Below, one piece after another: positions 17,869 to 27,187 of a stretch of 64,000 nucleotides of DNA. Made by a program: the position numbers and the translations under genes. This stretch comes from Streptomyces sp. NBC_00448 (GTDB taxonomy: Bacteria; Actinomycetota; Actinomycetes; Streptomycetales; Streptomycetaceae), in the NCBI RefSeq assembly GCF_036014115.1, contig NZ_CP107913.1:248001-312000 (forward strand), read 5' to 3'. The notes below the pieces were generated by a model, which saw only the letters and a program-made list of their open reading frames with translations, was not told where the DNA came from and did not search any database. Positions within the stretch are counted from its first letter, which is position 1, and every line of letters begins with the position of its first letter.

Positions 17869-18869
17869 TGAGCAACCCACTGCTCGAGGTCAAGAACCTG
17901 GGCATCGAATTCCGCTCCGGCGAGCGCCGGTTGCCGGCCGTCCAGGACCTCAGCTTCAGCATCGCCCGGGGCTCGACCCTGGCCGTGCTGGGCGAGTCCG
18001 GATGCGGCAAGAGCATCACCGCCAAGGCGATCATGGGCATCCTGCCGACACCGCCCGCGCGGATCACCGGCGGCCAGATCCTGCTGGACGGAACCGACCT
18101 GCTGGGCCTGTCGCCCAAGGCGTTCCGCAAGGTGCAGGGGGCCGAGATCGCCATGGTCTTCCAGGACGCGCTGTCGGCGCTGAACCCGGTGGTGCCGGTG
18201 GTCCGGCAGATCGCCGAGCTGTACCGCATCCACCGCGGCGCCAGTCGGCGTGAGGCGGAGACCGCCGCCATCGACATGATGAAGGCGGTCAAGATCCCGG
18301 ACGCCGCGAACCGGGCCAGGGACTACCCGTTCCAGTTCTCCGGCGGGATGCGGCAGCGGATCATGATCGCCATGGCGCTGGCCCTGGAGCCCAAGCTCCT
18401 CATCGCCGACGAGCCGACCACCGCGCTCGACGTCACCGTCCAGGCGCAGATCCTCGACCTGCTCGCGGAGCTCCAGCAGGAGCGCGACATGAGCCTCATG
18501 CTCATCACGCACGACCTCGGTGTCGCCGCCCACATCGCCGAGGAGGCCCTGGTGATGTACGCCGGCGGCGCGGTCGAGCAGGCACCGATCGCGGAGCTCC
18601 TGGACCGGCCGGCCCACCCCTACACCATCGGCCTGCTCGGCTCGATCCCCGGACCGGAGCACCGGGGCGCGGACCTGCCGACCATCCCGGGACTGCCGCC
18701 CCAACTGGCGAACCGGCCGAGCGGTTGCGGATTCCACCCCCGCTGCCGGTTCGCCACCGACCTGTGCCGGACCAAGGCTCCGCACGAGCTCCAGGTGTCC
18801 GCCGACCGCACGGCAGCGTGCCATCACTGGAAGGAGGCCATGGATGAATACCAGGCTGCTGGCGCTTGA
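17868..18869 (+). CDS. DppD/OppD-type ABC transporter ATPase
   Basis: A 333-residue ATPase with Walker A GESGCGKS, signature QFSGGMRQR, Walker [13 protein letters not shown] and switch [10 protein letters not shown]. The C-terminal extension has the oligopeptide-transporter motif with cysteines ([15 protein letters not shown]), which in DppD/OppD relatives binds an iron-sulfur cluster. The ATG overlaps the preceding stop (ATGA) and is preferred over the TTG one codon earlier. It energises uptake together with the second ATPase, whose gene starts inside its 3' end. Confidence 0.92.
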   Translation: MSNPLLEVKNLGIEFRSGERRLPAVQDLSFSIARGSTLAVLGESGCGKSITAKAIMGILPTPPARITGGQILLDGTDLLGLSPKAFRKVQGAEIAMVFQDALSALNPVVPVVRQIAELYRIHRGASRREAETAAIDMMKAVKIPDAANRARDYPFQFSGGMRQRIMIAMALALEPKLLIADEPTTALDVTVQAQILDLLAELQQERDMSLMLITHDLGVAAHIAEEALVMYAGGAVEQAPIAELLDRPAHPYTIGLLGSIPGPEHRGADLPTIPGLPPQLANRPSGCGFHPRCRFATDLCRTKAPHELQVSADRTAACHHWKEAMDEYQAAGA

Positions 18870-19860
18870 GGACGTCAGGCAGGCGTACAAACCCAAGAGC
18901 GCGAAGTTCGGTGCCCGGCAGACGGGCACGGTCCGCGCGGTCGACGGCGTGACACTGGACGTGGCACCCGGTGAGACCGTCGGCCTGGTCGGCGAGTCCG
19001 GCTGCGGGAAGTCGTCGCTCGCCAGGCTGATCGTCGGGCTGGAGCAGCCGGCGTCAGGGCGCGTGCTCTGGAAGGGACGCGACCTCGCGGAGATGAGCCG
19101 CGCGGAGAAGAGCGCCTTCCACCGGGGCGTCCAGCTGATCTTCCAGGACCCGTTCGCCTCGCTCAACCCCCGCCGTACGATCCGCGACTCGGTCGCCGAG
19201 GGCATCCTCGCCCACGGGCTGTTGCCCAAGCAGCAGATCCCGCAGCGGGTCGACGAGCTGCTGGCCGATGTGGGCCTGGACCCGGCACACGCGGACAAGT
19301 ACCCGCACGAGTGCTCCGGCGGCCAGCTCCAGCGGGTCGGCATCGCCCGGGCCCTGGCGCTCAGCCCCGACCTCCTGGTCTGCGACGAGCCCGTGTCCGC
19401 CCTGGACATCTCCGTCCGGGCGCAGGTGCTGAACCTGCTGAACCGGCTCAAGGAGAAGCACGGTCTGACGATCATCTTCATCGCGCACGACCTCGACGTG
19501 GTCCAGCACATGTCCGACCGGATCGTCACGATGTACCTCGGGAAGATCGTCGAGGAAGGACCGTGCGACGCGGTCTACGGCACCTCGGCCCACCCGTACA
19601 CCCGGGCGCTGCTGTCGGCGGTGCCGAAGAGGCTGCCGCCCGGGCACCGGATCGACCGCGTCGTGCTGGAGGGCGATCCGCCGTCGCCGATCGACCCGCC
19701 GCCGGGCTGCCCGTTCCACACCCGCTGCTACACCGCGGTCGCCGAGTGCGCCGAGACCCTCCCCGCGCTGACCGAGGTCGGCACCGGCCACCGCGCAGCC
19801 TGCCTGCGCGCCGAGGACGTGCGTGCCTCCCGTGTCGGGCTGCCCTACCGGGCTTCCTGA
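18844..19860 (+). CDS. DppF/OppF-type ABC transporter ATPase
   Basis: A 338-residue second ATPase. Walker A is GESGCGKSS, the signature ECSGGQLQRVGIARAL, Walker B LLVCDEPVSALD, and the switch IFIAHDLDVVQH. The C-terminal OppF motif with cysteines reads GCPFHTRCYTAVAEC. The ATG lies 26 bp inside the first ATPase gene. A heterodimer with DppD-like protein is expected, as in all PepT importers with two ATPases. Confidence 0.92.
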   Translation: MNTRLLALEDVRQAYKPKSAKFGARQTGTVRAVDGVTLDVAPGETVGLVGESGCGKSSLARLIVGLEQPASGRVLWKGRDLAEMSRAEKSAFHRGVQLIFQDPFASLNPRRTIRDSVAEGILAHGLLPKQQIPQRVDELLADVGLDPAHADKYPHECSGGQLQRVGIARALALSPDLLVCDEPVSALDISVRAQVLNLLNRLKEKHGLTIIFIAHDLDVVQHMSDRIVTMYLGKIVEEGPCDAVYGTSAHPYTRALLSAVPKRLPPGHRIDRVVLEGDPPSPIDPPPGCPFHTRCYTAVAECAETLPALTEVGTGHRAACLRAEDVRASRVGLPYRAS

Positions 19861-19920
19861 CACCTCCGCCTGCCCGGCCCCCTGCTCATACCGGGGTCCG
19901 TACCCCCGAGAGGAACAGCA

Positions 19921-21516
19921 TTGAGAGTCGCCAACACCGTCGTCGCCACAGTCACGGTCCTAGCCGCCTCGGCAGCTCTCACCGGCTGCGGCAGCCTCAA
20001 CGGCACCTCGGGCAACGGCATCCGCTCGGGTTCCATCACCGCCGTGCAGATGTTGACGATCGCCCGGATCACCGGCCCGCAGAACCCCAGCAGCCAGATC
20101 GGCATGGCCCTGTGTGAGGGGCTGACCAGGATCGACGACGCCGGCAAGGTCCGGATGGACGGGGCCCAGAGCGTCAGCAGCCCCGACCAGGTCACCTGGA
20201 CGATCAAGGTCGCCCCCGGCCGGACCTTCTCCGACGGCACGCCGGTCACCGCGAGGACATGGGTCGACTCGTTCAACTTCACCGCACTCGGCTCCCACGC
20301 GATGGCCAGCAACTACGCCTTCGAGCACGTGCGGGGGTACCCGGAGCTGAACCCGGCCAAGGGCAAGGCCAAGAGGACCACGCTGTCGGGCCTGAAGGTG
20401 ATCGACAACGACACCTTCACCCTGACCATGGACAGCCCGAACAACGACCTGCCCTACATGCTGGCCACGCTGCCCTTCTGCCCCATGCCGGAGTCGGCGT
20501 TCAAGAACCCGATCGCCTACGACAAGAAGCCCGTCACCAACGGCCCCTACGTCCTCACCAAGCTGAACCCGCAGTTCCAGGCGGTGGTGGAGCGGCGGAA
20601 GGACTACAAGGGCTGGATGCCCGAGGGCGCGGCGAAGAAGATCACGTTCCGGGTCTACAACGACCCCAACACCGCCTACCAGGACGTGGTCGCGGGCAAC
20701 ACCGACGTCCTGCGCAGCCTGCCCCCGGGCCTCGTCGCCCAGGGCAAGAACGCGCTCGGCGACAAGGGCCTGACAGCCATCGCCAAGAACACGCTGGAGA
20801 CCTACGTCACCTGGCCGACCTACCTGGACAAGAAGTACCCCAAGGAGGTCCGTGAGGCGTTCTCGATGATCGTCGACCGGGACGCCATCTCCAAGAACCT
20901 CTTCCTCGGCTCCAGCCAGGCCGCCCGCTCGCTCATGCCGAACTCGGTGTCCGCCTACCGCGCGGACGCATGCGGCTCGACGTGCGGCTTCGACCCCGCC
21001 GGTGCCAAGAAGCTGCTCGAACGGTCGGGCTTCAAGGGCACCATCCCGCTGCTCTACGACTCGTCGGACACCACGTTCGCCGCGGCGGCCCTGGCCATCT
21101 CCAACGAGGCGAAGAGGATCGGGCTGAACGTCGAGCCGCGCCCCAGGCCGACAGCCGCACTCGGCGCGGACACCAACAACTACGCCCTGGACGGGCCGAG
21201 CATCGCCCTGTGGGGTTCGTCGTTCCCGAGCGCGTCGGAGTGGGTGGCCTCCGTCATGGTCGACGCCAACTACCGGCTGAAGTACACCAACGCGACGGCG
21301 TCCTCGGAGGTCACCAAGGCATGGGCGGCGAAGAGCCCGGCCGACGCCGATCGGCACTGGCGGGCCGCGGAGGACTCGATCCTCGCCGACCAGGTCATCC
21401 AGCCCCTGTACTACCAGGTGATGTACATCGCGCACGACGCGTGCCTGAAGCCGCACTCCGCCGGTGGCGACATGCAGATCTACCGCACGCAGATCACCTG
21501 CAAGACCAGCAACTGA
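19921..21516 (+). CDS. Substrate-binding lipoprotein of the ABC importer (family 5)
   Basis: A 531-residue extracellular solute-binding protein. A lipoprotein signal (VATVTVLAASAALTGC) places the lipidated cysteine at residue 23. The body follows the SBP family 5 pattern: MALCEGLTRID near the start, WTIKVAPGRTFSDGTPVTA and NGPYVLTK, then a long C-terminal lobe. It delivers the substrate to the two permeases. In family 5 the ligand range includes peptides, opines and plant or host oligosaccharides, so the ligand cannot be read from sequence alone. TTG start with GAGAGGAAC upstream. It sits 60 bp after the ATPase genes and ends just before a strong hairpin. Confidence 0.9.
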   Translation: MRVANTVVATVTVLAASAALTGCGSLNGTSGNGIRSGSITAVQMLTIARITGPQNPSSQIGMALCEGLTRIDDAGKVRMDGAQSVSSPDQVTWTIKVAPGRTFSDGTPVTARTWVDSFNFTALGSHAMASNYAFEHVRGYPELNPAKGKAKRTTLSGLKVIDNDTFTLTMDSPNNDLPYMLATLPFCPMPESAFKNPIAYDKKPVTNGPYVLTKLNPQFQAVVERRKDYKGWMPEGAAKKITFRVYNDPNTAYQDVVAGNTDVLRSLPPGLVAQGKNALGDKGLTAIAKNTLETYVTWPTYLDKKYPKEVREAFSMIVDRDAISKNLFLGSSQAARSLMPNSVSAYRADACGSTCGFDPAGAKKLLERSGFKGTIPLLYDSSDTTFAAAALAISNEAKRIGLNVEPRPRPTAALGADTNNYALDGPSIALWGSSFPSASEWVASVMVDANYRLKYTNATASSEVTKAWAAKSPADADRHWRAAEDSILADQVIQPLYYQVMYIAHDACLKPHSAGGDMQIYRTQITCKTSN

Positions 21517-21527
21517 CGCGTAGCGCG

Positions 21528-21559
21528 CGGGTGCGGCGACCGACCGGCCGCCGCACCCG
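21528..21559 (+). terminator. Intercistronic hairpin after the binding-protein gene
   Basis: CGGGTGCGGCG (21528-21538) pairs perfectly with CGCCGCACCCG (21549-21559). It separates the binding-protein gene from the dehydrogenase gene. Such hairpins commonly make binding-protein mRNA more abundant and reduce downstream expression; full termination is also possible. Confidence 0.5.
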
Positions 21560-21616
21560 GCGCGTACCCCGGTGGCCGTTCCGGTCACCAAGCTATGCAA
21601 CGAGGAGTCATCGCAC

Positions 21617-22807
21617 ATGGACGCACGCATCGGCATCATCGGTTTCGGCCTCAGGTCGAGCCTGTGGCGCTACGCCCACAACCCGGGGAACGGCTCGCGG
21701 GTGGTCGCCGTCTGCGACAGCGACGAACGCGGCCGCACCGACGCGGTGGAGAAGATCGGCGACGGCGTCCAGGTGATGGCCGACATCGACGAGTTGCTGG
21801 CCCTCGATCTCGACGCCGTGATGGTGCTGACCCCCGACTACCTGCACGCCGAGCATGCGGTCCGGACGTTGGAGGCGGGGGTGCCGACGTTCCTGGAAAA
21901 GCCGATGGCGATCACCATCGAGAGCGCGGACCTGATCCTGGAGACGGCGTACCGCACCGGGACCCGGCTCTACATCGGGCACAACATGCGGCACATGCCG
22001 GTGATCAAGGCCATGCGGGACGCGATCCTGGCCGGCCGGATCGGCCAGGTCAAGGCCGTCTGGTGCCGGCACTTCGTCTCCGCGGGCGGCGACTTCTACT
22101 TCAAGGACTGGCACGCCGACCGGACCAAGTCCACCGGGCTCCTGCTGCAGAAGGGCGCCCACGACATCGACATCATCCACTGGCTGGCCGGCGGCTACTC
22201 GACGAGCGTGTCGGCCATCGGGTCGTTGAGCGTGTACGGCGACATCACCGATCGGCAGGACAACTCCGGGCGCCGGATGTGGGACTGGTACGACACGAAC
22301 AACTGGCCGCCCACCGCCCAGCGGGAGTTGGCGCCGGAGATCGACGTCGAGGACATCTCGATGGCGAACCTCGTGCTGCACAACGGCGTGCTCGCCTCGT
22401 ACCAGCAGTGCCACTTCACGCCTGACTACTGGCGCAACTACACGGTCATCGGAACCGAGGGCCGGCTGGAGAACTTCGGCGACGGTGAGGGCAGCACGAT
22501 CAAGCTCTGGAACAAGCGTTCCGACGCCTATCGTGAAGAGGCCGACGAGATCATCGAGGTGCCTCCGGCCGAGGGCGGCCACGGCGGGGCCGATCCGATG
22601 CTGATCTCCGAGTTCATCCGATTCGCGGTCGAGGGCGGCCCGACCATGACGTCCCCGGTCGCCGCCCGGCAGTCGGTGGCAGCGGGGATCGCGGGAACGG
22701 AGTCGATCCGGAGCGGTGGCGGAGCGGTCCAGGTGCCGCCGATCCCCGCCGAGATCGAGGAGTACTTCCTCCGCGACCAGGTCAAGGCCGACCACGCGGG
22801 TCTCTAG
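21617..22807 (+). CDS. Gfo/Idh/MocA-family NAD(P)-dependent oxidoreductase
   Basis: A 396-residue dehydrogenase. The Rossmann fold opens with IGIIGFGLRSSLW, the catalytic lysine is in FLEKPMAIT (EKP at residues 94-96), and the active-site helix reads LLLQKGAHDIDIIHWLAGG. Family members oxidise or reduce sugars, inositols or glycosides at a ring carbon in the cytoplasm. Being last in an importer operon under a ROK-type regulator, it probably acts on the imported compound. The C-terminal domain of the first gene is a degenerate relative. ATG with CGAGGAG upstream. Confidence 0.9.
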   Translation: MDARIGIIGFGLRSSLWRYAHNPGNGSRVVAVCDSDERGRTDAVEKIGDGVQVMADIDELLALDLDAVMVLTPDYLHAEHAVRTLEAGVPTFLEKPMAITIESADLILETAYRTGTRLYIGHNMRHMPVIKAMRDAILAGRIGQVKAVWCRHFVSAGGDFYFKDWHADRTKSTGLLLQKGAHDIDIIHWLAGGYSTSVSAIGSLSVYGDITDRQDNSGRRMWDWYDTNNWPPTAQRELAPEIDVEDISMANLVLHNGVLASYQQCHFTPDYWRNYTVIGTEGRLENFGDGEGSTIKLWNKRSDAYREEADEIIEVPPAEGGHGGADPMLISEFIRFAVEGGPTMTSPVAARQSVAAGIAGTESIRSGGGAVQVPPIPAEIEEYFLRDQVKADHAGL

Positions 22808-22821
22808 CGGGCGGTGGCGTC

Positions 22822-22850
22822 GGGCAGCGCGGAGTACGTCCGCGCTGCCC
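22822..22850. terminator. Bidirectional terminator
   Basis: A perfect 12-bp stem, GGGCAGCGCGGA (22822-22833) with TCCGCGCTGCCC (22839-22850), has a 5-nt loop. It lies 15 bp after the dehydrogenase stop and 68 bp after (on the other strand) the convergent DUF4037 gene, so it probably ends both transcripts. Confidence 0.8.
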
Positions 22851-22918
22851 GGTGCGAGGCGGCCCTGGCGGTGCCTCGGGGCGTACGGACGAGTGGGCGG
22901 TCCAGGACGCGGCCCGGC

Positions 22919-24025
22919 TCAGGACGTCGTGGGCGGGGTCGTGCCCGTGGTGCCGGCCGGTGCGTAGGGGACGTAGGGGACGTGGCGGTGGCGCAGGGCC
23001 GCGTTCGGGCTCGCGGTGAGTTCGGTGCTGTCGACGTACTGGTCGACGGCGCCGATCGGGGGCCGGGCGCGCAGGGCGGGGTCGGCGATGGTGGCGGTGA
23101 GCGCGTGCGTGAAGCGGTGGGCGTCCAGCACGAGGAACGGGCGGTCGTGGAAGGGCCGCACCGAGGGGTCGAGCGGGTCGGTGAGGGCGAGGGCGTTGTG
23201 GAGCGCGGCGACGGCCTCGTAGGCGGGCGAGAGGTGCCGCTCGCGGGCGCGCCAGGTGCCGGCGGACAGCGCGCCGGTGAGGTGCGGGGTGAGGTCGGCG
23301 GCGCGGGGCAGCGCGGCGAAGGCGGTGCCCAGCCACTTGCCGTAGGGCGGGTAGACCCGGTGCATCAGCAGGCACAGCCGCATCAGGTCGCGGACCTGGC
23401 GGGCGGCCACCACCGCGGAGCCGAGTTCGTCGCCGACCTCGCCGCAGCGGCCGACGAAGGGCTCCTCCTGGGACAGCCGCATCCACTGGCAGGCGAGAAC
23501 GTGGCGCCACACGTCGTCCGGGTACCAGGCGAGCTGCTCGCGGTACGCGGCGAGCCGGCCGAGCCCGTCGTGGAAGACGGCGCCTGCGGTGAGTTCGCGC
23601 AGGGTCTGAGTCGGCGTCGTCAGCCAGGCGGAGACCGGCACACCGCCGGCCGGGTCCGCGCCGAGCTGCTCGGCGAAGTACGCGCCCAGGTCGATGACAT
23701 CGACCCGGTGCCGGGCCGGCGTCCCGGGCGGGAACTCCCAGCGCACCGGGTGGCCGCCGAACGCCTCGGGCAGTTCGCGGTCCAGCAGCGCGGTGAGATC
23801 GGCGGCGCGGGCACGGAAGTCCTCGCCGCCGAGGAAGACCTGCACCCGCGGGCCCCAGGCGTGGTCGGTGGAGCGCTCGGTGTCGTACCCCTGCACCTCC
23901 GAGCCGGCGCCGATCAGGCCCGCGGAGTACGGCACCGATCCCAGCGCGGAATCCAGCAGCGGCCCGACGATCTCGGCGTGGAACGCCTCTGCGAGCGCGA
24001 GTCCCGGTACGAACGATCCTGTCAC
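22919..24025 (-). CDS. DUF4037 nucleotidyltransferase-like protein
   Basis: A 368-residue protein. Residues 45-65 hold a nucleotidyltransferase-like motif (GAGSEVQGYDTERSTDHAWG, then PRVQVFL), followed by the DUF4037 region with WYPDDVWRHVLACQWMRLSQ and HRVYPPYGKWLGTAFAALP. The family is thought to be related to kanamycin nucleotidyltransferase folds, but no function is established. Several in-frame starts exist upstream in a Pro/Gly-rich, noncoding-looking stretch; the GTG at 24025 starts just where family similarity begins and has GGGAGGG about 10 bp before it. It is separated by 116 bp from the oxidase gene upstream, so the two may be co-transcribed. Confidence 0.8.
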   Translation of the reverse strand: MTGSFVPGLALAEAFHAEIVGPLLDSALGSVPYSAGLIGAGSEVQGYDTERSTDHAWGPRVQVFLGGEDFRARAADLTALLDRELPEAFGGHPVRWEFPPGTPARHRVDVIDLGAYFAEQLGADPAGGVPVSAWLTTPTQTLRELTAGAVFHDGLGRLAAYREQLAWYPDDVWRHVLACQWMRLSQEEPFVGRCGEVGDELGSAVVAARQVRDLMRLCLLMHRVYPPYGKWLGTAFAALPRAADLTPHLTGALSAGTWRARERHLSPAYEAVAALHNALALTDPLDPSVRPFHDRPFLVLDAHRFTHALTATIADPALRARPPIGAVDQYVDSTELTASPNAALRHRHVPYVPYAPAGTTGTTPPTTS

Positions 24026-24141
24026 CCCTTCACCCTCCCAGAGCCCGCCCCCGCCCGGCGACCCGTTTTCCCCACCCCGCCCCGCACCGCCCCGCGCCTC
24101 CCCCTCCTCCACCCGCGCGGAGCGCTGAGGCGGCGGCGCGG

Positions 24142-25839
24142 TCACCTGCGGAGTCGGGGTGGTTCGGGGGCGGAGGAGGCGGGCTGGATCGCGAGGGCAT
24201 GGTGGAACACGTCGAGGGGGTCCCAGCGGGACTTCACCTGCTGGAGGCGCGGGTAGCCGGCCTTGTAGTAGAGGGTGTGCCAGGGCGTCGTGGAGGTGTT
24301 CCAGGCGGGGTCGGCGAGGTCGGTGTCCGGGTAGTTGATGTAGGAGCCGTCGCTGACCGTGCCGGGTACGGGGACGCCGCCGGTGTCCCGGAACACGTCG
24401 CGGTAGAAGGCGCGGACCCAGGCCAGGCAGGCCGCGTCGTCGGTCTCGTCGGTCCAGACGGTGTGGAAGTCGGCCTTCATGACCGAGTCGCGCTGGGCCA
24501 CCGCGGTCGCCCCGGGCCTGACGGCGTTGACCTGTCCGCCGTAGCCGATCAGTTCCAGGCTGCCGGCCGCGGTCCCGGTGGAGTTCGTCAGGTGCCGGTG
24601 GATCGTCGCGAGCTGCCCGCCGGTGAACGACCGGCGCAGGTAGGCGGCCTTGATCTTGTACCTGCGGCTGACCACGTCGCCGGCCTCGCCCGCGCCCGGC
24701 CAGGTGATCGGGTGCAGCCACGGCATGGTCCGGCGGTCGTCGAGCGCCGGCTCGACCCCGGTGCCCGCGGTGACGGCGGACACGAAGTCCGTCACCAGGT
24801 CGTCCGCGCCCGGCGTGTCCGCGTCGATCTGGACGATCATCCGGAAGTCGCCCGCGCTGCGGTGCGCCGCTTGCAGGATCGCGTACAGATTCGCCTGCGG
24901 TGTGCCCGGTGCGCTGTTGCGCTCGTGCCACGTCCCGAAGTTGCGCAGCAGTGTGGTGAACGCCTTCTCGGTCATCCGCTCGTCCCACGCCCAGACGACC
25001 AGGCACTCCAGGACCCTGGCGGGCGCGGCCGGCAGCAGCCGGGCGGGATCGGTGCCGGTGGCGCCCGGCGCGCGCATCCAGTACCTGGTCACGACGCCGA
25101 AGTTGCCTCCGCCGCCGCCGGTGTGCGCCCACCACAGGTCGCGGTGCGGATCGTCCGGTTCGCGGGTGGCGGTCACCGTACGCACGGTGCCGTCGCGGCC
25201 GACGACCACCACCTCCACGCCGTGGAGGTGGTCCACCACGGAGCCGTACCTCCGCGAAAGGGGCCCGTATCCGCCGCCGCACACGTGCCCGCCGGCCCCC
25301 ACCTGCGGGCAGCCGCCGCCGGGAACGGTCACGCCGTAGCGCGTGAAGAGCGTGCGGTAGACGTGGCCCAGCGTGGCCCCCGGCCGGATCTCGAACGCGC
25401 CCCGGTCGCGGTCGTACCCGACCTGGTCCATGGGCGAGAGGTCCAGGAGCAGACGCACCCCGGGCTCCGCGCTGAAGCCCTCGAAGCAGTGTCCGCCGCT
25501 GCGCACCGCGATCCGGCGGCCGGAACCCACCGCGTCCGACACCGCGCGCACCACCTGGTCCGTCGACTCGACCACCCGGATCTCGTCCGGTGTCCCCACG
25601 AAGCGCCAGTTGTCGCCTCGCAGCAGGCTGGCGTAGCGGGAATCCGCCGGCCGGATCGACACCGGCGGCTCTGCCCGGGTGGCTCCCGCGGAGGTGGGTA
25701 CGGCGGGGGTGGGTACGGCGGCGGCGTCATCGGCTGCGGCGGGTACGGCAAGACCTGTCACCGCACCGCCGGCGGCAAGGGCGGCCGCCGCGCCCAGCAA
25801 CCCGCGGCGGCCCACCATGGCAGGACCCGACACGTCCAC
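24142..25839 (-). CDS. Tat-exported FAD-linked oxidase, BBE type
   Basis: A 565-residue flavoprotein. A twin-arginine signal (GRRGLLG, then a hydrophobic alanine run) covers about residues 1-36. The PCMH-type FAD domain shows SGGHC with His117 and GGGCPQVG with Cys177, the two residues that attach FAD covalently at two positions in oligosaccharide and berberine-bridge oxidases. A BBE-type C-terminus (INYPDTDL, YYKAGYPRLQQVKSRWDPLDVF) completes it. It probably oxidises a sugar or plant-type secondary compound outside the cell with O2. GTG start with GGGAGG 6 bp upstream; an ATG seven codons later would remove little. Substrate unknown. Confidence 0.87.
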   Translation of the reverse strand: MDVSGPAMVGRRGLLGAAAALAAGGAVTGLAVPAAADDAAAVPTPAVPTSAGATRAEPPVSIRPADSRYASLLRGDNWRFVGTPDEIRVVESTDQVVRAVSDAVGSGRRIAVRSGGHCFEGFSAEPGVRLLLDLSPMDQVGYDRDRGAFEIRPGATLGHVYRTLFTRYGVTVPGGGCPQVGAGGHVCGGGYGPLSRRYGSVVDHLHGVEVVVVGRDGTVRTVTATREPDDPHRDLWWAHTGGGGGNFGVVTRYWMRAPGATGTDPARLLPAAPARVLECLVVWAWDERMTEKAFTTLLRNFGTWHERNSAPGTPQANLYAILQAAHRSAGDFRMIVQIDADTPGADDLVTDFVSAVTAGTGVEPALDDRRTMPWLHPITWPGAGEAGDVVSRRYKIKAAYLRRSFTGGQLATIHRHLTNSTGTAAGSLELIGYGGQVNAVRPGATAVAQRDSVMKADFHTVWTDETDDAACLAWVRAFYRDVFRDTGGVPVPGTVSDGSYINYPDTDLADPAWNTSTTPWHTLYYKAGYPRLQQVKSRWDPLDVFHHALAIQPASSAPEPPRLRR

Positions 25840-26090
25840 CCGCGACCTCCCGGCCCACGTTCATCCGGAGCCGTGATCCCGGCCCCTCGGAAATCGTAGA
25901 CACGCGACGGCGAATCGCCCGGATTTGCCCGGGTCGGCGCGCGCGGGTTCACCCGTGATTCCGCAGGCCCGCGCACCTTCCGCGTCGTGCTGGAGAAGGG
26001 CCGGGCGCCCTTCGCGATTCCGCGGTGGGCGGGCGGCCCGTCGCGGTCATACGGTGGTGGAGTACGCACTCCCATCGGGAAGTGAGCGAC

Positions 26091-26261
26091 ATGGACAAAT
26101 CCAGCGACAAGGATCAGCGAGCGCGGCAGGCCGCCGAGGCCGAGCGGCGCTCGAAGGAGAGCGGCGCCCACGAGGCGGACGAGACCAAGGACCGTGGTGA
26201 CGAGCACCTCGTCGAGCACGAGGACCGCTCCATGCAGTCCCTCAAGCGCGACGACCGGTAG
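26091..26261 (+). CDS. Small highly charged hypothetical protein
   Basis: A 56-residue, almost entirely hydrophilic polypeptide rich in Lys, Asp, Glu and Arg (RARQAAEAERRSKESGAHEA, then DETKDRGDE). It has no hydrophobic core, so it is likely disordered or helical. GGAAGTGAG precedes the ATG and a perfect 14-bp hairpin follows the stop, both of which support a real gene. I do not recognise a family. Confidence 0.6.
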   Translation: MDKSSDKDQRARQAAEAERRSKESGAHEADETKDRGDEHLVEHEDRSMQSLKRDDR

Positions 26262-26304
26262 CAGACCGCGACCGACCACCGCTCACGGTGAAACGTCCGG
26301 TCCG

Positions 26305-26341
26305 GTCGGCGCCCGCCCGGCAGCACTGGGCGGGCGCCGAC
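26305..26341 (+). terminator. Perfect 14-bp hairpin terminator
   Basis: GTCGGCGCCCGCCC (26305-26318) pairs exactly with GGGCGGGCGCCGAC (26328-26341) across a 9-nt loop. It lies 43 bp after the small charged ORF and before the F420-enzyme gene. Confidence 0.8.
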
Positions 26342-26481
26342 GCGCTTCGCGCCCCCGCGGATACGGCACCCACGCCGATCGGAGCCGACCGGTGCCGGCC
26401 GATGTCACAACGGGACCGCCGCCCCTGTCGTACCTGCGCAAGGCCCGCACACCCGCGGGCGAGAAGCAGCGGAGGCATCCG

Positions 26482-26874
26482 ATGACGAACACCCGTACCC
26501 CGTTCGAACCCTTCGTCCGGCAGAAGACGATCCTGCTGACCACGTACAAGAAGGACGGCACGCCCGTCGGCACGCCGGTGAACATCGTGGTCGACGGGGA
26601 GCGGGCCTTCTTCCGCACCTACGACGCCGCGTGGAAGGTCAAGCGGCTGCGGAACAACCCGCGGGTCGAGATCGCGCCGTCCACCTTTCGGGGCAGGCCC
26701 ACCGGCCCGGCGGTCGAGGCGCGGGCCACCCTGGTCACCGGGGAGGAGGCCGACCGCGCCGCGAAGTCCCTCGCGCTCAAGTACCCCTTCCTGCACGGGG
26801 TCCTGGTGCCGTTCGTGCACCGCAGGAAGCACTACGCGACGCTGCACTACGCCCTGACGGCGCCGGGCGAGTGA
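26482..26874 (+). CDS. PPOX-class F420-dependent oxidoreductase
   Basis: A 130-residue split-barrel flavin/deazaflavin protein. The pattern KTILLTTYKKDGTPVGTPV, ERAFFRTYDAAWKVKRLRNN and VEIAPSTFRGRPTGP is that of the Rv2061-like F420-dependent family, which reduces unidentified substrates with coenzyme F420. GGAGG lies 6 bp before the ATG. It stands alone after a terminator. Use of F420 fits an actinobacterial host. Confidence 0.85.
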   Translation: MTNTRTPFEPFVRQKTILLTTYKKDGTPVGTPVNIVVDGERAFFRTYDAAWKVKRLRNNPRVEIAPSTFRGRPTGPAVEARATLVTGEEADRAAKSLALKYPFLHGVLVPFVHRRKHYATLHYALTAPGE

Positions 26875-26900
26875 CTCCGGGGCTGCCCGCGCCGGCGGGG

Positions 26901-27186
26901 TCAACGGGCGCGCGGTGCCTCCCGCGGCGCCCGCCCGCCGGCGAGCGCCCGCCCGACCTCGGCGGCGGGGAACGGGGTGCGCTTGCTCCCGTCGAGCAGC
27001 CGGCGGTGGAAGTCGTCCAGCACGAGGGCGTGCCGGCCGTGGCGGTCGATGATCGCGCCGATCTCGGACGGCACGCCCTCGAGCCGGCGGCCGTCGCCCC
27101 ATGCCCGGAGGATGGTGGCGAGTTCGGTGCCCTCGGCGACGAGGTCGGGGAGGTGGTGGCGCAGCAGGTGCCACGGCGCGTAGGAG
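26901..27186 (-). pseudogene. C-terminal fragment of an unrecognised protein
   Basis: The minus strand reads a well-formed protein end for about 95 codons: YAPWHLLRHHLPDLVAEG, ELATILRAWGDG, SEIGAIIDRHGRHALVLDDF. Codon bias is normal for this genome. The frame has no proper start, and the opposite-strand glycosidase-like fragment begins within a few bases of where it should continue upstream. Both fragments therefore meet at one junction near 27186. I do not recognise the family. Confidence 0.45.
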
Positions 27187-27187
27187 C

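Noticed and set aside
22919..25282. A 787-codon open frame on the minus strand covering two genes
   Set aside because: Only its 3' part (from 24025 down) reads as DUF4037. The rest is a shadow of the flavin oxidase gene with Arg/Gly/Ala-rich content.
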